From an uncultured Bacteroides sp. (GTDB lineage Bacteria; Bacteroidota; Bacteroidia; Bacteroidales; Bacteroidaceae): DNA of 64,000 bases. The translations under genes were made by a program, and so were the position numbers. The notes beneath the pieces are model-generated. The model was not told where the DNA came from, ran no database searches, and worked only from the letters and a program-made list of their open reading frames with translations. Below, in pieces: positions 14,840 to 23,415 of this stretch (position 1 is the first letter of the stretch; every line of letters starts with the position of its first letter). The stretch spans positions 1 through 64,000 of the forward strand of contig NZ_CAUFUE010000024.1 in assembly GCF_959029255.1 (NCBI RefSeq), read 5' to 3'.

Positions 14840-15641
14840 TCGGGAAATCTAAGTTCTTCACATCCGATATATAATGACTGATTGCATCGGTCATTATCGT
14901 ATGAAGGTCGGCATAGCGACGCAGGAAACGAGGACGGAAACCATTGTTCATACCCAGCATATCCTGAATTACCAGTACCTGACCGTCTACACCACCACCG
15001 GCGCCGATACCAATGATAGGAATAGTCAGTTCGCTAGCCACACGTTCTGCCAACGCTGCTGGAATTTTCTCCAACACGATTGCGAAACATCCGGCTTCTT
15101 CCAGCAAATGGGCATCCTGTATCAACTTCTCGGCTTCGGAATCATCCTTGGCACGCACAGTGTAAGTTCCGTATTTATTAATGGATTGCGGCATCAACCC
15201 CAGATGTCCCATCACAGGAATCCCGGCACTGAGAATACGTTTCACCGTACCGATAATCTCTTCCCCGCCTTCCATCTTCAGTGCATCCGCATGACTCTCT
15301 TTCATAATACGGATAGCAGAAGCCAAACCTTCCATTTCGTTTCCCTGATAGGAGCCAAAAGGCATATCAACCACCACCATTGCACGCTTCACGCCACGAA
15401 CAACGGACTTGGCATGATAAATCATCTGGTCGAGAGTTATAGGCAACGTAGTCACATTACCCGCCATCACATTGGAAGCAGAATCACCAACAAGAATTAC
15501 ATCCATGCCTGCACCATCTACAATCTGTGCCATGGTGTAATCGTATGAAGTCAACATTGATATTTTTTCACCTCTTTGTTTCATTTCTACAAGGCGATGC
15601 GTAGTCACTTTACGAGTGTCGTCCGAAATATATCCAGCCAT
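14820..15641 (-). CDS. panB: 3-methyl-2-oxobutanoate hydroxymethyltransferase
   Basis: 273 aa, normal. It transfers a hydroxymethyl group from methylene-THF to ketoisovalerate to give ketopantoate, the first step of pantothenate/CoA synthesis. Signature: ISMLTSYDYTMAQIVDGAGM, then ILVGDSASNVMAGNVTTLP with the metal-binding Asp, VVDMPFGSYQG, KMEGGEE, PVMGHLGLMPQS, and IPIIGIGAGGGVDGQVLVIQ. It leads the panB-MFS pair. A 101-bp inverted repeat (15696-15796) separates it from the HAD gene. Confidence 0.96.
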   Translation of the reverse strand: MAGYISDDTRKVTTHRLVEMKQRGEKISMLTSYDYTMAQIVDGAGMDVILVGDSASNVMAGNVTTLPITLDQMIYHAKSVVRGVKRAMVVVDMPFGSYQGNEMEGLASAIRIMKESHADALKMEGGEEIIGTVKRILSAGIPVMGHLGLMPQSINKYGTYTVRAKDDSEAEKLIQDAHLLEEAGCFAIVLEKIPAALAERVASELTIPIIGIGAGGGVDGQVLVIQDMLGMNNGFRPRFLRRYADLHTIMTDAISHYISDVKNLDFPNEKEQY

Positions 15642-15695
15642 AATTTTATTATATGTTTTTAGTCTATTTGATACAAAAAAATAAGAAACGAGAGA

Positions 15696-15796
15696 AATAA
15701 CAATTTAATGAAGAATGAAGAATTTGGCTGCGCTACGCAAACATGCCGCATGGTAATTCTTCATTCTTAGTTCTTCATTCTTCATTAAATTATTAT
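15696..15796. repeat. Inverted repeat built of GAAGAATGAAGAAT arms
   Basis: The left arm contains TTTAATGAAGAATGAAGAAT and the right arm its reverse complement (TTCATTCTTCATTAAA), with flanking GAAATAA/TTATTTC also paired. The loop holds GGCTGCGCTACGC. The same arms and loop word occur inside carA (48829-49019), and a half arm occurs near 25893-25907. Confidence 0.85.
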
Positions 15797-15826
15797 TTCC
15801 CGCCGCAAAGGTAGTGCTTTTTCCAA

Positions 15827-16465
15827 TTACTTGTGCACTTGCAGCATTTTATCGTAAGCGAAGCCTCTGAAATCATCCAAAACATGATGGCACAAAGGAG
15901 CTATATCCTCACGGCTATTGGTGGTTGCGAGTCCGATTACATTGGCTCCCGATGCCATTCCGGCTTTCAAGCCATTAAACGAATCTTCGAATACGTATGT
16001 ATTTTCAGGAACAGCACCAAAAACCTCCATACCGAGCAGGAAACAGTCGGGTGCAGGTTTGGAAGCGGCAAACATCTCAGCAGTGAGAATACGGTCGAAA
16101 AGCGTCTTTATCTCAGGATGAACGCGATAAACAGCCGCCATCTTAGCCTCATTTGAACTGGTCACTACCGCTGTCTTTACCCCGTGACGATGAAGGTCGG
16201 AAATGAAATCGAGTACGCCGGGAATAAAATCAAACGTCATTTTCTTCTCAAAGTCGTTCAAGAGTCCGGTGATTTCAGCTTGCTCCTTCGTCATACCGGA
16301 GAAAAAAGTATCGTAGATATATGTCAGCGTCTGCCCCTTCACACGGCTCTCCAGTTCTTCCATCCCCAGATAATCAACCCCCACCTTATGCCAAAAGACA
16401 CTGTATTGCGTCTCCGTATCCACTACTACCCCGTCAAAGTCGAATAAGACAGCTATTGTTTTCAT
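15827..16465 (-). CDS. HAD-superfamily phosphatase/phosphomutase (beta-PGM-like)
   Basis: 212 aa from the ATG at 16465; the ATG at 16474 (METMKT) is nearly as good. The frame reaches 16561, but that part shows no HAD features. DxD motif I is LFDFDGVVVDTETQYSVFWH; motif II is VVTSSNEAKM; motif III/IV is FAASKPAPDCFLLGMEVFGA followed by YVFEDSFNGLKAGMASG. The helical cap between ~17 and 85 (KGQTLTYIYDTFFSGM) is that of the beta-phosphoglucomutase/phosphatase subfamily. The likely reaction is dephosphorylation or isomerisation of a sugar phosphate; the substrate is not predictable. Confidence 0.88.
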   Translation of the reverse strand: MKTIAVLFDFDGVVVDTETQYSVFWHKVGVDYLGMEELESRVKGQTLTYIYDTFFSGMTKEQAEITGLLNDFEKKMTFDFIPGVLDFISDLHRHGVKTAVVTSSNEAKMAAVYRVHPEIKTLFDRILTAEMFAASKPAPDCFLLGMEVFGAVPENTYVFEDSFNGLKAGMASGANVIGLATTNSREDIAPLCHHVLDDFRGFAYDKMLQVHK

Positions 16466-16539
16466 TGTCTCCATAAACATTCTTTTACCTAAATCTGTTA
16501 ATATAATTACTATACCGGGTACAAAGGTCTGAATTATCC

Positions 16540-16568
16540 TTGAACCAAGCAAATTTTTCATATCTTTG
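16540..16568 (+). promoter_or_regulatory. Promoter of the MATE gene
   Basis: TTG (16540-16542), an 18-bp spacer, and TATCTTTG (16561-16568), 24 bp before the ATG. Confidence 0.6.
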
Positions 16569-16591
16569 TAATCTCTAATTGACTCATATCA

Positions 16592-17950
16592 ATGAACAAC
16601 CCGCACATTTTAGGAACTGAGCGTATCGGTAAATTACTCTTGCAGTACTCCATACCTGCCATTATAGGTATGACTATTACCTCTTTGTATAATATCATCG
16701 ACAGTATTTTCATCGGACATGGCGTGGGCGCTATGGGTATTGCCGGACTTGCCATTACTTTCCCATTAATGAACCTCGTAGTTGCTTTCTGTACTTTGGT
16801 TTCTGCCGGCGGTTCCACCATTTCGTCCATACGTCTGGGGCAGAAAGACCTTGACGGAGCAACAGAAGTGCTGGGAAACACGTTGATGTTCTGCCTCATC
16901 AATGCTTTCGTTTTCGGAGGTATCTCTTTTATCTTCCTAGATGATATTCTATGGTTTTTCGGTGCCAGCAATGATACATTGCCATACGCACGCGATTTTA
17001 TGAAAGTAATCTTATTGGGTACTCCCATCACCTATACCATGATTGGATTGAACAACATTATGCGTGCCACCGGATACCCCAAGAAAGCGATGCTGACCTC
17101 TATGGTGACAGTAGTTTGCAACATCATCCTCGCCCCTATATTTATTTTCCATTTCGGATGGGGCATCCGGGGTGCCGCCACGGCAACCGTCATATCACAG
17201 TTCATCGGCATGGTGTGGGTAATCAGCCATTTCTTTCAGAAAACCACCCTCGTGCGTTTCCAGCCGGGGTTCTGGAAAATGAAGAAACGGATTATCGCCA
17301 GCATATTCTCCATCGGTATGTCCCCGTTCCTGATGAACGTAACTGCATGTGTCATCGTCATCATCGTAAACAACAGCCTGCAAGATTACGGTGGCGATAT
17401 GGCAATCGGCGCATACGGCATCATGAACCGTTTGCTGGTACTTTACGTAATGATTGTACTGGGATTGACAATGGGGATGCAACCTATAGTCGGTTATAAT
17501 TTCGGTGCACAGAAACACGACCGGGTAAAAGCCACTTTAAGGCTGAGTATCATTTCGGGAGTATGTATCACCAGTACCGGATTCATCATCTGCGAATTAT
17601 TCCCCCACACAGTATCTGCCATCTTCACCAGCGATGAGCAGTTAATAGATATGGCGTCAAGAGGTGTCCGTATCGGTATAGCCATGTTCCCGCTGGTAGG
17701 CGCCCAGATTGTAATAGGCAACTTTTTCCAAAGCATAGGAAAAGCTAAAATCAGTATCTTCCTGTCACTCACCCGCCAGCTACTGTATCTGCTTCCCGGG
17801 TTGCTGATTTTCCCCCATTATCTAGGCTTAGACGGAATATGGGCATGCATGCCGGTATCAGATTTCTTTGCGTTCGTTACGGCGGTCGTTGCCCTATGGA
17901 TATATGTGAAGAAGCTGAAGAGATTAACACCTCCTCAGCTTCAACCTTGA
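16592..17950 (+). CDS. MATE-family multidrug/organic cation efflux transporter
   Basis: 452 aa with 12 predicted membrane helices in two homologous halves. It starts MNNPHILGTERIGKLLLQYS, with the conserved PAIIGMTITSLYNIIDSIFI in helix 1-2. Family motifs: GLAITFPLMNLVVAF, STISSIRLGQKD and, in the second half, MGMQPIVGYNFGAQKHDRVK. It exchanges Na+ or H+ for cationic drugs or metabolites at the inner membrane. It is convergent with the FtsX permease operon, ending 16 bp before the stop of the last permease gene. No regulator is adjacent. Confidence 0.92.
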   Translation: MNNPHILGTERIGKLLLQYSIPAIIGMTITSLYNIIDSIFIGHGVGAMGIAGLAITFPLMNLVVAFCTLVSAGGSTISSIRLGQKDLDGATEVLGNTLMFCLINAFVFGGISFIFLDDILWFFGASNDTLPYARDFMKVILLGTPITYTMIGLNNIMRATGYPKKAMLTSMVTVVCNIILAPIFIFHFGWGIRGAATATVISQFIGMVWVISHFFQKTTLVRFQPGFWKMKKRIIASIFSIGMSPFLMNVTACVIVIIVNNSLQDYGGDMAIGAYGIMNRLLVLYVMIVLGLTMGMQPIVGYNFGAQKHDRVKATLRLSIISGVCITSTGFIICELFPHTVSAIFTSDEQLIDMASRGVRIGIAMFPLVGAQIVIGNFFQSIGKAKISIFLSLTRQLLYLLPGLLIFPHYLGLDGIWACMPVSDFFAFVTAVVALWIYVKKLKRLTPPQLQP

Positions 17951-17965
17951 TTATTCCGTTTCCTA

Positions 17966-20302
17966 CTATTCGTTCTTGATGCTGTTCACAGGGTTTTCAT
18001 GAGCGATGCTTCTTGTACGAAGTACTATACAGAAGGTTATTACTATCAATAATAACAGCACCACTCCTACATATACTTCCCAACCCGTATTAGCCTGTTC
18101 AGCAAAACTATCCAGCCATCGGCGCCCAAAAACAGATGCCGACAAACAGCCTGAAATCACAGCGGGCAATGCAACCCATGAAACTTCTCTTGTCAGCAGG
18201 AGGATGATATCTCCCGCTCCCGCCCCGTTCACTTTGCGGATAGCAATCTCCTTACTACGGCGGCGTACTTCGTCGTTGATATACCCCAACAAACCCATGA
18301 GCGTAATCAAAAATATTGAGATACTCGCCAGTAATACCGCATTACGAAAGCGGCGAACATCGGTATATTGCTCATCCAACGCCTTTTCCAAAGAGGTGAA
18401 TACTACATAATCAGCCGGAAACATTTCCTCCATCTTGCGGTTCAGCGCGATAAGGTTTTCTCCAAAAGGTTCTTTCAGGCGTATATAATGCGTATTGCCC
18501 CAATTCTCTTTAAAAACCAGTAATACAGGAGTCTGGCTTTCGTAAGCGCTATAAACAGGATAATCTTCCATTACCCCTACTATCACAAAATTATTATCAT
18601 AAATCTTCACGACATGTCCTATCGCACTATCTTTCCAACCGGCCTTCCGCACAAAAGTTTCGTTTACAATCAGTTCGTCATTATCCGCCAGAAATCTCGG
18701 CGCCCTTTTTGCTGCGTCAAAGTTGCGCCCCTCCACGATATTAATCTTCATCATCGGTATAAAGTTACGCCCCACCCAGTCCAGTCGGGTATTCACTTTA
18801 TGTCCTTCTCCCACATCGAATGTTTCGCCGCTATATCCCTCACAAATGAGTTGGCTGGTACAAGCATAATCTTCTACCATAGGCAAACCGCCGAAGATAG
18901 CTACACGACTCTCATAATTCCCGCCTACCTTTGCCCAACATGTCACAACGCGGGTGGGGTCATATCCCAACGGACGGTTTATCACCGATTGATACTGGTG
19001 CAACACCACAATCAAAAAACAAAAGATAAAGGAAACTCCCATAAACTGGATGAACAGCAACGGGCGCTTCCATGATGCATTACATTCAGTATACCGACGA
19101 AAAACCTGTGTCACCGGAATGGATGAGAATAACCATGCAGGCAATATCCCAGCCAATAAAAACAAGAACAATATCACCACTGCCGGTACCCATAATGTCT
19201 GTACGGTGAAAAGCGAAGCAAGCCGGGCAGCAGCTATATCTTCCACGAAATCACGAAATAGATACATCAGCAAACCGGATAGCAAGATGGAAACCAGCAC
19301 TATCACCGCCGTTTCCGTGAGAAACATACTGAAAATCGTACCATCCGCCGCACCGCTACATTTATGCACCCCTACCTCCTTGGCACGGCGTGCCAAAGAA
19401 GAAACAGATATCAATACATAGTTGAATGCCGCCACCAGGAGAATGGCAATGGCAAGAATCGTCATCACCAATATCATTGTGTGTACAGTAGGGTTTTGCG
19501 TATGAAGTTCTACCAACGGACGAAAAGAAAAAGCCCAACGGTTGTTCGTTTTCTTGTTGAAGTTAGGCATATATTTCTTCATCAAATCCGGCAAGCGGGC
19601 TTCAACTACAGAAATATCCTGTTCCGGTTCATTGAAACGTACTATAACCTGATAACTGATATCAAATCCCCACCCAGCCCGCTTGTCATTCCAAAGTTCA
19701 GCCATGGAACTTACCACATCAAAAGGAATATCCGTATTTTCCGGTTGGTTTTCAAAAACGCCTCTGATTATATACGGTGTATTGCGGTCAAGCTGCAATT
19801 GTTTTCCTACTACCGTTGCCAGTTCTCCCCCTTCGCGTATCTTATCTGCCACAGAACGCGAAATGAAGATAGCATCCGGCGCCTGTAAATCTTCCGGTTT
19901 ACCCGCCAATATTTGTATACCCAATGTGGCAAATATATGATGGTCTGCATACATCGTGATTTCCGGCAGACGCACATTACCATTATAGTAGTTACAAATA
20001 TCCCGATCACGCATCACGGTAGCATCTATCACCCGACCGGGAAAATTCTCCCGCAAGGCTTCCGCAAACGGGCCATAGACGCAGGGGCTCCCTTTATCGG
20101 GTACATCATTCAATATATTAGTCAGATAGGTCAGGTGTAGCTGTTCCGGCTGACGGAAGAAATGATTGTAACTGAGTTGAAATGCCACGCAAGCAAAAAG
20201 CAGAACACCGATGAACAGTCCCAAAGTAAGGGAAACGGTCTTCGTCAGGTTATTGCTGCGCCCGCGCAACAACATCAATAAACTATAATAGACTTGTCTC
20301 AT
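17966..20302 (-). CDS. FtsX/MacB-type ABC transporter permease (third of three)
   Basis: 778 aa. Layout: N-terminal membrane helix (~25-45), large periplasmic MacB_PCD-like domain (~48-270), three helices (~280-410; LVAAFNYVLISVSSLARRAK, with VGVHKCSGA), a short hydrophobic hairpin (~425-450), a second periplasmic domain (~460-660), then three C-terminal helices with SKEIAIRKVNGAGAGDIILL. This doubled FtsX layout has no ATPase of its own and should share the ATPase at 22694-23383. It is the last gene of the operon, 12 bp after the second permease. Substrate unknown; related systems export peptides or toxic compounds or respond to envelope stress (inference). Confidence 0.88.
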   Translation of the reverse strand: MRQVYYSLLMLLRGRSNNLTKTVSLTLGLFIGVLLFACVAFQLSYNHFFRQPEQLHLTYLTNILNDVPDKGSPCVYGPFAEALRENFPGRVIDATVMRDRDICNYYNGNVRLPEITMYADHHIFATLGIQILAGKPEDLQAPDAIFISRSVADKIREGGELATVVGKQLQLDRNTPYIIRGVFENQPENTDIPFDVVSSMAELWNDKRAGWGFDISYQVIVRFNEPEQDISVVEARLPDLMKKYMPNFNKKTNNRWAFSFRPLVELHTQNPTVHTMILVMTILAIAILLVAAFNYVLISVSSLARRAKEVGVHKCSGAADGTIFSMFLTETAVIVLVSILLSGLLMYLFRDFVEDIAAARLASLFTVQTLWVPAVVILFLFLLAGILPAWLFSSIPVTQVFRRYTECNASWKRPLLFIQFMGVSFIFCFLIVVLHQYQSVINRPLGYDPTRVVTCWAKVGGNYESRVAIFGGLPMVEDYACTSQLICEGYSGETFDVGEGHKVNTRLDWVGRNFIPMMKINIVEGRNFDAAKRAPRFLADNDELIVNETFVRKAGWKDSAIGHVVKIYDNNFVIVGVMEDYPVYSAYESQTPVLLVFKENWGNTHYIRLKEPFGENLIALNRKMEEMFPADYVVFTSLEKALDEQYTDVRRFRNAVLLASISIFLITLMGLLGYINDEVRRRSKEIAIRKVNGAGAGDIILLLTREVSWVALPAVISGCLSASVFGRRWLDSFAEQANTGWEVYVGVVLLLLIVITFCIVLRTRSIAHENPVNSIKNE

Positions 20303-20314
20303 GGTAATACTATT

Positions 20315-22678
20315 TTATTCGCTCTTTATACTGTCCACAGGATTTTCATTGGCAATGCGCCACGCTTTGAGCACTACCACCCACACAATCAGTATCAGGA
20401 GGCAAACAGCCAGCAATACGAACCATACAGGCGAAAACAGTGGACAATCGGAAAACTGTTCCATCCAGATGCCGGATACGTACCAGGCAACAGCTACACC
20501 TATCAACACAGCACCGACAGCCACCTTCAGGATGCCCACCGACAGCAACCGTAGAATATCAGATGCTTCTGCCCCATTGACTTTACGAATGGCAATTTCC
20601 TTTGAGCGACGGCTTGTTTCATCGTTGACGTAGCCTATCAGCCCCATCAATACAATAAGCAAGATACAACCGGAAGTCATATACACCGTATTCCGGAAGC
20701 GGAGAACCGATGCGTAGCCGATGCGACGGACATCTTCGTAACTGAGAAAAGCAAGTCCGGAGTCGGGATAGCTCTGTTTGACAAACTCATTCAAACGAAG
20801 CAGGTTTTCGTGCCAGGGTTCTTTGAGACGTACATGAAAAGTCAGGCTACTTGACGGTTCGAGTATGAAGGCCACACGGGTCATCTTATCAAAGAAACCC
20901 ATATTGCGTACATTACGTATCACTCCCACCACCTTGGCACGTCCTTCATTGCTAAGACGGTTGGCACGCATCGGAAGTTCACGGCCTATCACCTGGTCGC
21001 CCCAGTTCAAGTCTTCCACCAGTTTTTCGCTCACCAGCGCCTCACCTTCGTATTGCGGCCAGTTACCTTCAACCAGTTTCAATCCTGTAGCTTCAGGAAA
21101 ACCCTTGGCAAAATATTGGTAATGTACCGATGGACGCTTATTCCCCCCTTCGGCCTCTACCGGTCTTGTAGAATAATGTTCCAACAAGCCTCGTTCGCTT
21201 CTTCCTATAACCTCGACAAACGGCTGACGAAGAATGGCATCTTCAACGTGCTGCGCTTTTTGTGTAATTCCCCCTTCATTTCTGGTTTCTCCCAACCATC
21301 CCGTAGCGGTTCCTACCGCCAGGCGATTGGAGTCGAAGCCCATGTCACGTGTCATCAAGTCGTGATACTGGTATATGCTGGTAGCCAACATGCCTAATAT
21401 AAACGCCACACCAAGGAACTGTACAAACAGCAACCCATGCTTCCAGGAACGCTTGTCGTCAGTATAACGGCGAAAGACTTGTGTTACGGGAATACGGGCA
21501 AACATCTGTCCCGGCAATACACCGGCAATCAGAAAAAGTAATACTACCGTAACGGCAGGTACCCACAATGTCTGCCAAGTGAAGAGTTCTCCCAGCCGTG
21601 CCAGTCCCAGCATATCCTCTATAGGATCGCGAAACGCATACATCAAGCCCAGGCAACAAATCACAGACAGCAACATCATCAGACCGGTTTCCCAGAGAAA
21701 CATGCCCATGACATGCCTGGAGTCGGCTCCGCAACATTTATGTACTCCCACCATCTTGGCACGCCGCCCGATGGTGGCAATAGCCGCCAACACATAGTTC
21801 ATGCCGGAAACGAAGAAGATGGAGAAGCCCAAAACAAAGAGGATGACGATGCGCCGCACATTGTCGGGATTACAGAAATGAAACTCTGTCACAGGAATTA
21901 CGGAACATTCCATACTTTCCCCGTTGTGTGGGTCTTTTATTTCGGTATAACGTCCAACGGCTTGAGTGACACGGCGGTTCATCTCTTCAAAGTCGTCGGC
22001 ATGCCGCAAGCGGACATAAATCATGTAGATGTCGTTATTCTTCCAAGTACCCTTGCCGTACATATTATCTTCAACAGTGGGTAATGAGATAAGCACATTG
22101 ACGGGGAAAGCCGTGTTGCCCGGCATATCCTGGTAAACGCCCCGCACGGTGATGTCAAAGCGTTTATCCATATTGAATTTCTTGCCCACCGGGTCTTCAC
22201 TGCCAAACAGTTCTCTTGCCTTGCTTTGCGAAACAAAAGCGTTGAAGCTTTGCGCCAATTGTTGAGGATCACCTTTCAGCACTTCAATCCCCATAGTTCG
22301 GAAGTACAGGGTATCACCAAAAACGACTTGTATATCTTCCAGTTTCTTATCGGCAATATACAAGTCCGGTTGATACCAAAAGAAAACCGGAGTGGCACAT
22401 TCCACCAAGTCGGGCAACGACTCGGCAAGGGCGGCAGCCGCAGGGCGGAAGGTATCCCATTCCCATCTTCCGGCAACCCCCTCGGGAGAGACATCACGGG
22501 TACCGAACATGACGAGCCGTTCGTGTTCTTTATAAAAAGTATCGAAGTTCAGTTCATAAACTATTTGCGAGAAGAGCAAGATACCCACCAGCAAGCCCAA
22601 AGTCAACGACAACAGCTTGACTACATTCCCCCCACGTCCACGCAGCAGTATCTGAATCGTATAGTAAATTTGTCTCAT
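20315..22678 (-). CDS. FtsX/MacB-type ABC transporter permease (second of three)
   Basis: 787 aa, a paralog of its two neighbours with the same doubled FtsX layout. The N-terminal LLSLTLGLLVGILLFSQIVY helix is followed by a large extracytoplasmic domain, a helix bundle with MVGVHKCCGADSRHVMGMFL, an internal ARIPVTQVFRRYTDDKRSWK linker, a second extracytoplasmic domain, and the C-terminal SKEIAIRKVNGAEASDILRL motif that contacts the ATPase in FtsX-type permeases. It sits 15 bp after the ATPase gene. The three paralogs differ mainly in their extracytoplasmic domains, which suggests different ligands or partners. Confidence 0.88.
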   Translation of the reverse strand: MRQIYYTIQILLRGRGGNVVKLLSLTLGLLVGILLFSQIVYELNFDTFYKEHERLVMFGTRDVSPEGVAGRWEWDTFRPAAAALAESLPDLVECATPVFFWYQPDLYIADKKLEDIQVVFGDTLYFRTMGIEVLKGDPQQLAQSFNAFVSQSKARELFGSEDPVGKKFNMDKRFDITVRGVYQDMPGNTAFPVNVLISLPTVEDNMYGKGTWKNNDIYMIYVRLRHADDFEEMNRRVTQAVGRYTEIKDPHNGESMECSVIPVTEFHFCNPDNVRRIVILFVLGFSIFFVSGMNYVLAAIATIGRRAKMVGVHKCCGADSRHVMGMFLWETGLMMLLSVICCLGLMYAFRDPIEDMLGLARLGELFTWQTLWVPAVTVVLLFLIAGVLPGQMFARIPVTQVFRRYTDDKRSWKHGLLFVQFLGVAFILGMLATSIYQYHDLMTRDMGFDSNRLAVGTATGWLGETRNEGGITQKAQHVEDAILRQPFVEVIGRSERGLLEHYSTRPVEAEGGNKRPSVHYQYFAKGFPEATGLKLVEGNWPQYEGEALVSEKLVEDLNWGDQVIGRELPMRANRLSNEGRAKVVGVIRNVRNMGFFDKMTRVAFILEPSSSLTFHVRLKEPWHENLLRLNEFVKQSYPDSGLAFLSYEDVRRIGYASVLRFRNTVYMTSGCILLIVLMGLIGYVNDETSRRSKEIAIRKVNGAEASDILRLLSVGILKVAVGAVLIGVAVAWYVSGIWMEQFSDCPLFSPVWFVLLAVCLLILIVWVVVLKAWRIANENPVDSIKSE

Positions 22679-22693
22679 AATGCATTTTTCTGA

Positions 22694-23383
22694 TTAAACA
22701 CCGGTTCCCTGTGCCGCTATACTTGCCACTACACTACCATCGAACAGATGTACCGTGCGATGCGCGAAACTGGCATCATGCTGAGAGTGCGTCACCATAA
22801 TAATCGTAGTACCTTCCTTGTTCAGCTCCGTCAACAAGTTCATCACTTCGGCGCCATTCTTGGAGTCAAGGTTACCGGTCGGCTCATCGGCAAGTATCAG
22901 CTTAGGATTGGTTACCACGGCACGGGCAATCGCTACACGCTGCTGCTGACCACCTGAGAGTTGTTGAGGGAAGTGTTTGGCACGATGGCTGATGTTCATC
23001 CGTTTAAGAATTTCTTCTACCATACGTTTACGCTCACCCGCCTTCACACCCAGATAGGTAAGAGGAAGCTCCACATTCTCGTACACATTCAGTTCGTCTA
23101 TCAGGTTAAAGCTTTGGAATACAAACCCCAACTTCCCTTTACGGACGCGGGTACGCTCTTTTTCCTTTAAGTCGGCCACTTCCTGGCCTAGAAGTTTATA
23201 GCTGCCTTCGGTAGGGTTGTCCAGCAAACCGAGAATATTCAACAAAGTTGACTTACCGCAACCCGAGGGTCCCATAATGGCTACAAACTCTCCCTCCTTC
23301 ACTTCAAGGTTTACGTGGTTCAATGCTACCGTTTCTACTTCTGATGTACGAAATACTTTACTGATGTCATTAATTTCAATCAT
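22694..23383 (-). CDS. ABC transporter ATP-binding protein (LolD/MacB type)
   Basis: 229 aa. All nucleotide-binding motifs are present: Walker A GPSGCGKSTLLNILGLLDNP (near 39-58), Q-loop FVFQSFNLIDELNVYENVEL, signature LSGGQQQRVAIARAVV (near 142), Walker B KLILADEPTGNLDSKNG and the switch His in MVTHSQHDASFAHRTVHLFD. This is the MacB/LolD class that energises FtsX-like permeases by mechanotransmission rather than classic transport. It lies between permeases one and two, so one ATPase probably serves all three. Confidence 0.94.
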   Translation of the reverse strand: MIEINDISKVFRTSEVETVALNHVNLEVKEGEFVAIMGPSGCGKSTLLNILGLLDNPTEGSYKLLGQEVADLKEKERTRVRKGKLGFVFQSFNLIDELNVYENVELPLTYLGVKAGERKRMVEEILKRMNISHRAKHFPQQLSGGQQQRVAIARAVVTNPKLILADEPTGNLDSKNGAEVMNLLTELNKEGTTIIMVTHSQHDASFAHRTVHLFDGSVVASIAAQGTGV

Positions 23384-23415
23384 AATATTAACTATTTAAT
23401 TCTTGTTATTTGTTA

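Noticed and set aside
14874..15548. 224-codon open frame opposite panB
   Set aside because: Antisense shadow of PanB with no protein features.
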